Shown here in pieces: positions 57,855 through 64,000 of a stretch of DNA of 64,000 nucleotides. The stretch's first letter is position 1. Each line of letters opens with the position of its first letter. The notes under the pieces were generated by a model. It ran no database searches and was not told the DNA's origin. It worked only from the letters and a program-made list of their open reading frames with translations. A program made the position numbers and the translations under genes. The stretch is from Hofstenia miamia. Lineage: Eukaryota > Xenacoelomorpha > Acoela. The DNA lies in the NCBI GenBank assembly GCA_004352715.1, contig SCFE01000010.1, positions 2,489,196 to 2,553,195 on the forward strand, in the 5' to 3' direction.

Positions 57855-58256
57855 AACACAGAGTGTCAGAGTGATCGCCGGGTCGGTGGCTCACCGGGAC
57901 TCTACTAGTATTCAGTTTAAGAGTATAATGTTTATTAAAAAATAAATAGGTGCAAAGGCTCCCTTACTGCTTACCTTACTTACCTAGAAAAGCGCAACAT
58001 GTGGGTGTTAAATCTGTTTGACAATGAGTGAATAATATCAAAATGAAATTCAATCGAAAAATCGCATGGTCCTTCCAGTTCGCGGGCAGAATAGATCTTA
58101 TTGCGTCAAATGCGAATACACTCGAAGCGCAAATTATGGCAGCCGATGCTATAAAAATTTCATACATATAGTCTCATTTATTAACTTTTAACTATGTCGG
58201 ATCAATGGTTCACAGGGCCTGAAGATGTGATCCGGCGATGACTCTCAAAGTGTTTA
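57855..58256. mobile_element. Possible small inverted-repeat element
   Basis: The left arm aaacac ... cagagtgatcgccgggtc (57855-57884) is matched on the other strand by aaacactttgagagtcatcg then ccggatc (58229-58256). The arms also share a direct word, tggctcaccggg / tggttcacaggg. About 400 bp, no ORF, no clear target duplication. Superfamily unknown. Confidence 0.35.
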
Positions 58257-58373
58257 TCTTTCAATAAAGAATATGGATTTACTAGTTATGACAACTACAT
58301 GCAAACTGCATTTGTTATGTAAAACCAAGTATTACGTTACTAAATATGTATTGAACGTCAGTATTTTAACCTT

Positions 58374-58964
58374 AACCTTAAACAGCCTGGCGTCCTTTTT
58401 AAAAGTCCAACCGTTTTTCCACATTTACAAAGAATTTTCTCCAAGACTATTTCCAAATTTGAAATCTTGGTGCACAGGTAGGTCTAATGGAGAACATACT
58501 TTAATTCAATGTTGAAAATTTCTATTAAACCTCCTTGCTGTGACAGAGGTTGTTAAAAACATTAACAAGTTTTCTTTGAAAATTGCGAATTTTTGAAAAA
58601 GATTTAAATTCTCTCCATACCTAGTGTTCAGGTATTTAGAAAGGTTTTGAGCTTCTGGAGGCAACAAAGAACTTTGACTGTTTCTTAATATGTGCAAAGA
58701 TATTCCAAACCTATTGAGGCATGCGGTGCGCAAAGTCAGAGGTCGCGGGGTCGAAGCTCTTGCGAATGGAGTATTCGAACAATGGCACGCCTCGCTCAGA
58801 GGGCGCCGGATCACGGATTTGTAACCAAAAATAGGAGACTCTCCTCTATCACATGCTGCTTTCAGATTGAGCACAACTTTATTAGTTTTTGAGCTATTAG
58901 CGTTTAAAATTTCTGTATAGGATCATTAAAAAAATTTTCAAAAATCCCCAGGCTGTTTAAGATT
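58374..58964. mobile_element. MITE with aaccttaaacagcctggc ends, copy B
   Basis: 591 bp. Left end aaccttaaacagcctggcg; right end reversed aatcttaaacagcctgggg. These are the same ends as the element at 44059-44426, but the interior differs and carries a GC-richer patch (58725-58830). TTAA lies four bases inside each end, as in copy A. The 122-codon minus frame (58874-58506) inside has no recognised motif. Confidence 0.7.
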
Positions 58965-59114
58965 AATAGCAAAACGGTCGACGAAATTCGAAACTTAGTT
59001 TTGCAAAACAATGAAAATGAATTAAAACTTTGAACTTCATTGTTAATTAAACTTCTACATTTACTGCTATTTGTTGAATAATTTTTATAAATATTAGTGT
59101 TAACAAGGAAACTG

Positions 59115-59131
59115 CCCGTGCTATGCACGGG
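59115..59131. other. Perfect GC-rich hairpin
   Basis: cccgtgc-tat-gcacggg: a 7-bp stem with a 3-base loop in otherwise AT-rich DNA. Similar short hairpins mark the ends of some repetitive elements; no boundary can be set here. Confidence 0.7.
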
Positions 59132-59784
59132 GATTTCAATAAGCTATATTAAATATTTAATAAATGAATAAACTTTTTACAAACCATATGCTGTTTTTTT
59201 TAATATTTTAGGAACGAAATAATTAATAAATGTGATCATACATTGGTAAAATGATTTTTTCTCACAATTGTAGCATATGACACTCCTTAATTAACAATTT
59301 AACATTGTTAGCACATTCAAAGTATGGTAACACCTAATGCAAAAGAGTGTATAGAATCACAACAAAATCGAGTCCATTATTGTAGTATTATAGATATAAC
59401 AAATTTAATCATTAAAATCTTAATGTAAAATAAAGAAATACATAGCGAAATGCTTAAACGTGACCAAAGAATATTTTCTGGACCACGATTGGACGAGAAA
59501 AGAACTAACCACATCAGTACAGGAAAATATTAAAATGAAACAATAATCGAAGTAATATTTTAAACTATTTAAGAACCGGGAAACGAAACCTGAAATGTTT
59601 CGTAGCATCCCACCATATTACCTTTTAACAATATCATATAAGAAATTAGTTGGGATGTGATAACTTCGAATTAATTAAGTTTTTGTATTAGTTTGGTAGT
59701 GCAAGTGGATGCGGTTTATAGGTTGAAAAACTCAGGGGGATTTAAGATATTTATTAATTTTTCATTTTATTGACTGGAATTCAA

Positions 59785-59786
59785 TG

Positions 59787-59820
<34 letters not shown>

Positions 59821-59991
59821 CTGTATTAAAAAAATATTGTTTGAATTCACTAAAACTTGAGTAATCTGATTAGTNNNNNNNNNNNNNNNNNNNNNNNNNN
59901 NNNNNNNNNNNNNNNNNNNNNNNNNNTATATATATATCTGTATTAAAAAAATATTGTTTGAATTCACTAAAACTTGAGTAATCTGATTAGT
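59785..59991. repeat. (AT)n run and 55-bp duplication around a 52-N gap
   Basis: tctgtattaaaaaaatattg ... ctgattagt occurs at about 59819-59874 and again at 59937-59991, each preceded by an AT run. Probably an assembly artefact at a microsatellite. Confidence 0.85.
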
Positions 59992-60514
59992 GTGAGTTAA
60001 GACTAGTTGTCTGCTGGGCAGACTCTGCTCTGAGATTGAGCCTATAGTATCAATTTACATTTAAAATGGACAAGTTTTAAATATTGCTCTATTTTTAACT
60101 AGAATATTTTGTTTCGCAAGTAAATTATATTTTGAAAGTCTCCTAAGTACACTTTTCTAGAGCATTTCATAGATTGCATCATGTTGTCACAAAAGAGTTC
60201 TTCGAGCATTTGTCTCTTGGACTAATATTGTTCATGAAAGTATTTGGAAGGTGATTATGTCTTACCTATCTCACAACTAGTGATTTGCAGAGAGTTTTAA
60301 TTTTCATTTGTACCAGACTGATAAGGTTGTGTATATTAACACAAAATTGTTTTTCAAAAGGATATCGTTAATGATTTTTGGTTCTACTGTAAGGCCAATT
60401 CCTGTAAGTCCATTTTTTAATCTAAGTTTATGGAAGTTCAAACGACATATTTAAGAGCTATTGATAGTATAATTGTTTTGTAACCACCATGCAAGAGAGA
60501 TACCAAATATGGTA

Positions 60515-60865
60515 GCTATAAAGAGTGGTCGTTATAAAAATCGTCGGCATAAACTTCCTGAGGTTTAGTTTTCAGTTTTTTGATGGTTAGAAAAATAGAT
60601 AAGATAGTTAAAAATATTAGTGTAGTTAACAAATACTCCTAATGATAAGTAATTTTTGAACTGCAGTAAAAATCTGAAAGCAAACATGAATAAAATTTAA
60701 CAGTCGCAATTCCAAAATGCCTTTATAAAATAATGTTTCCTTTATCGGAACAAATTTGGCCATTTTAAAGCAAGTTTATTGCATTGGAAGGCAGGGGAAT
60801 TTATTTTGGTCGTTATAAACAAATGTTCGGTATAAGGGAGGTCGTTATAAAGCAATTCCACTGTA
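60515..60865 (-). mobile_element. pogo/Tigger-like transposon end
   Basis: The right end on the + strand reads ggaggtcgttataaagcaat followed by tccactgta, so on the minus strand it starts (TA)CAGTGGAATTG followed by TTATAACGACC repeats. Further ggtcgttataa words occur at about 60526 and 60808. This is the style of pogo/Tigger terminal repeats, which insert at TA. The opposite terminus was not found, so it is a fragment or solo end. Confidence 0.55.
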
Positions 60866-61890
60866 TTAAACTCTGTTCATTTTGTTGCTTTATATTATTT
60901 TAAGGAAATTCTTTGTTGTGCAAACTCATGATGAGAATTTTTTCTCTATCAAATTGATATGTCAACCATTTGAGAATAATCGGCTTAACATTGATGAGTA
61001 AAAATGCAAAGAGAAATTAGGTAAGAATATCACATAATCAACAAAGGTTAACTTTAGCCGATGAATTTGTCTCCTAAGCACTGTGACTAAACATGATTGA
61101 AGAGATTTTACAGTTTTGACTGAAAATGCTTAACTTTGTAATTGCATTATTGGGAAATACTTGAGAGTTCTAATCTCAATTTCAAAATCTATTAAATATT
61201 TGTGACAGAAATTATCAGCATTTAATCAGACAATTTGCTTTAAAAAGGACATATTTATGAAGCTTACTGTTGCTACATCAATTTATGATTTAATTTACTT
61301 GCAGCGATTGTGTCTTTCACTTCAAGGTTTATCTTAGCTTGATATTAGTTAAAGAGAATTAAATTGAGCAATAAAAAATAATGGCATATGGGTTTTTAAT
61401 TTTTATCACAGTAGGAATGCCAAAGATATGAACTCAAATTATAATTTTAAAGGAGATCAACTTACAAATGAAAATAATAAAAAAAATATTAATAAGATTC
61501 ATGTCGGAAAATCAATCAGAGATAATCTAATACGAGTACACACAATGATTGTGTTTTGACTAATTTTTTTAAATTGGGTATGTTTAATTCAGATGGAATG
61601 TTGAGTGCGAGGAATGAAAATGTTGATGAAATATTAATAATTTAAATCTACTTCATGGCTTAAAAGTTTGTTGAGGCAAAGAGATCTGAAATTTCTATAT
61701 ACAAAGAAATTGGCAAGATGTTCAGTTTTAATAGTCTTTCTTTATAATTTCCAAGTGGTAATATCCATTGTGTACAGCGTCTTTGCAGATTTCAAGTTTG
61801 TTAAGATTCGACGATTTGCAATATCATATTTGAGAAGCGTAAGTCAGTTTGGATTTTATCAGTGTGTATATATATGTATTTTTGTTTGAA
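60866..61890. other. AT-rich stretch without recognisable genes
   Basis: A 73-codon frame at 61668-61889 (+) has no recognised motif. Confidence 0.5.
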
Positions 61891-61896
61891 GATTGG

Positions 61897-63060
61897 TCAC
61901 CAAGGAATATTACGCAAGATAAAGGAATGTATAATTAGCTGCCTTAATCTTGTTATGGCCTTTCCATAACAGATTTTTAGAGATATAAACTCCAAGGTCT
62001 TTAACAGAATCTGATGAATTTTAGTATTTTCCATTATTTGAATCGAGCTTGAATCCTGTAAAGAAAATAATTGAAATTTATTAACATTGAACTTCAATTC
62101 ATTGTTATAGGCCCAATTTTGAATGACATCAAAATCTTCTTCAATTAGTGATAGAGATGTAAAGGACAATTTAATATCATCTGCAAAAATGTAAGGAATA
62201 GTATTTAAACCAAATTTTGGTAGATCCTTGATATAAGCTATAAATAGTAATGGCCCCAATATTGACCCTTGTGGAACTCTACTTGGAACATTTCGCTAAT
62301 TAGATGGTATTCCATTAACAATAACTTTTTGCTTACGCTCAGATAAATAAGATGATAGCAATTTCATCAAATTTATTGGGATATTGAACGCTTCAAGTTT
62401 TGGAGCAATTTGAAATGATTTTACTTTGTCAAAAGCCTGAGCGAAGTCAATGTACAAAACAAACGCGGGAGAATTTTCATCCCATGCTGAGTAAAGTTTT
62501 TCAATATGAATTAATAGTTGTGTTATTGTAGATCAGCTTTTGAAGAATTCATGCTGAAAAGAAGAGCTAGATTCCATGATGATAGGAGATAAAATATCGT
62601 AAAGAATCTTTTCAAAGGCCAATGATAGTTTTGGTAGAATACTGGTAGAGAGGTAATTAGTAATGATATTTGTAGATCCTGACTTATGAATTGGAAATAT
62701 ATTACTTAATTTTCATTCAGAAGGATAAACACAAGTAGTTTTTACGGATTGAAACAACTTTATCACATGTGGAACAAGCAAATTAGCATATAGATGTGTA
62801 AAAAATGTCCAGGAAGGTTGTCTATCACATCCATGAGGCTTTAATAATTTGAAAGATTTAATTACATTAATGAGAGATAGTTCTACAAAATAAGTTTGAG
62901 AAGAAGATCTAGTAGGTCTGTATACACTATCATTCATTGGAGAAGAATAAATCGAATGGAAGTAATCACTAAATAATTCAGCACATTTAAATGCATTGCA
63001 TGCTTGCTTACCATTTAATTTCATTGGAAGTGGGAGAAATTTCGAGGAAAGCGTTCTTAA
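61897..63060 (-). pseudogene. LINE reverse transcriptase (jockey/CR1-like)
   Basis: From high to low coordinates: AELFSDYFHSIYSS, then LLKPHGCDRQPSW in place of the usual K-x-x-G-x-D-x-x-P, TCVYPSE-stop-KLSNIFPIHKSG, the catalytic block FVLYIDFAQAFDKVKSF, VPQGSILGPLLFIAYI, the catalytic box YIFADDIKLSF (A-D-D), VIQNWAYNNELKFNVNKFQ, and DLGVYISKNLLW in a shifted frame. All RT blocks are in order. Stops occur near 62712, near 62535 and near 62297, with a frameshift at about 62010. Both catalytic aspartate sites survive, so decay is recent to moderate. Beyond 61897 the element stops abruptly. Confidence 0.88.
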
Positions 63061-63202
63061 CGATTTATAGCATTGATAAATATCACCAAGTGAAAACGAT
63101 TTTATATATGATTTTGTCTAATTCTATAGATTTATAAAGTTCACTAATTGAATAGTTTAAGTTGTTCAAATTTACTAATGAATTTTAGGATTGTATTTTC
63201 TT

Positions 63203-64000
63203 CTAACATTGTTTGCTTTTCTCAATAGATGCATTGAATGAGAGCTCATATAAGCTGGAGTTGTTTTTTAAGCGTTTTCTTGGAACATACATAGATATTA
63301 TAGAAAATAGATCTTGATGCCAATATTTTATAAAGTTTGGGTCATCTAGTGGAAACTTAAATGAAAATAAAGACATTGCTAAAGCTAATTGTAATTCGTC
63401 CTTGTTTGCTGAAAAGAATGAAAATGGAGAGTCATTATGGGTCGTATATAAGTCATACAGTTGGAATTTACTATTGCCTACATCTAGACTAAAATAAATA
63501 ATTGAATAATCAGAAAAACTTTCTGTTGGACTGATAACATTCAGTATAGAAACTATATGGTTGTTGCATAATATGACGTCTAGAGTATTACCATTGACAC
63601 GAGTAGAGAAGTCAATAAATTGAGTTAAACCAGTTTCAATAAAATAATCGAGTAATTCAAAGTTAAATTGGTGAATGCAACTCATTTGTATCCAATCAGC
63701 ATCAGGAAAATTTAAATCGCCCCAGATCAAAACAATTGATTTAGATATAGAATATTGGTTTAGATATGATTCAAATTTTCTCTTAATGTGATTAAGTGAC
63801 TGAATTGTAGTATCAATGTCTAGACGATACGATGATGAAAAGGGCGGAAGATATATGCACATATGAATTACACAAACTGAAGTTTATACGATAATACTGC
63901 ATGCGAAATCAATATTTTTTGTGTTTTCAACTAAAATAAATGAGACCGGATTTTCGCAGATGATAGCACAACCACCATGATTTATTTACTTTTACGAGAA
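63203..64000 (-). pseudogene. LINE apurinic-like endonuclease domain
   Basis: The open frame 63862-63203 carries SKSIVLIWGDLNFPDADW (G-D-x-N-x-P core), NGNTLDVILCNN (usual L-D-(L/V)-(I/V) motif) and SDYSIIYFSL in place of the S-D-H-x-x-(I/V) motif, where the catalytic histidine is tyrosine. Upstream of a stop near 63883 the same domain continues (HGGCAIICEN) to the window edge. In the family this domain nicks the target DNA. The His to Tyr change should inactivate it. Confidence 0.85.

Larger units (their letters stand above)
61897..64000 (-). mobile_element. APE-type LINE, 3'-incomplete, running off the right edge
   Basis: Minus-strand non-LTR retrotransposon with an apurinic-type endonuclease followed by RT. 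The 5' part continues beyond 64000. The sequence ends shortly after the start of the RT thumb (DLGVYISKNLLW near 61970), so the C-terminal part and 3' UTR are missing. Contains scattered stops and frameshifts. Confidence 0.88.

Noticed and set aside
58725-58800. GC-richer patch with ggtcgcggggtcgaagctc, resembling a tRNA B box or tRNA-derived SINE head
   Set aside because: No convincing A box at the right distance and no cloverleaf can be drawn; it lies inside a MITE.

Overview
The window is strongly AT-rich eukaryotic DNA with many (AT)n runs, eleven multi-base assembly gaps, and almost no single-copy coding sequence. The transposon families present (an RLE-type LINE, APE-type LINEs, a Ty3/gypsy-like LTR element, and hAT-, piggyBac- and pogo-like remnants) point to an invertebrate animal. 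I cannot name the species.

Layout. 1-1430: 3' end of an R2/R4-like LINE on the + strand. 1431-12180: mostly unannotated AT-rich DNA with a tandem duplication, microsatellites and a 1-kb gap. 12180-14173: two small APE-type LINE reverse transcriptase (RT) relics. 14174-27373: two head-to-tail copies of one Ty3/gypsy-like element on the - strand, joined by a shared LTR (20593-21888). Copy 1 has gag, protease, RT and RNase H but lacks about 4.3 kb that copy 2 keeps, namely integrase and a third coding region (ORF3). Copy 2 runs into a 1-kb gap. 28374-33480: unannotated DNA with an 11-bp-periodic repeat. 33542-35320: the only long intact ORF, a predicted secreted and heavily glycosylated protein of about 592 residues built from repeated modules; I do not recognise its family.

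36489-37000 may hold CAP-like exon remains. 38079-39557 is a diverged solo LTR related to the gypsy element. 41078-42450 is a broken, internally deleted gene resembling a multicopy uncharacterised invertebrate family that is probably transposon-encoded. 44059-61890 carries several small DNA transposon relics: a MITE family with aaccttaaac-type ends (two copies), a hAT-like MITE with an 8-bp target duplication, a piggyBac-like element with a 26-codon stub ORF, and a pogo/Tigger-like end, plus another LINE RT relic. 61897-64000 is an APE-type LINE on the - strand that leaves the window.

Most protein-coding content is therefore mobile-element debris in various stages of decay. The retroelement domains follow the usual order (LTR, gag, protease, RT, RNase H, integrase, ORF3, LTR) but carry in-frame stops and frameshifts, so neither copy looks autonomous. 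Several gaps are flanked by identical direct repeats, which look like assembly artefacts.
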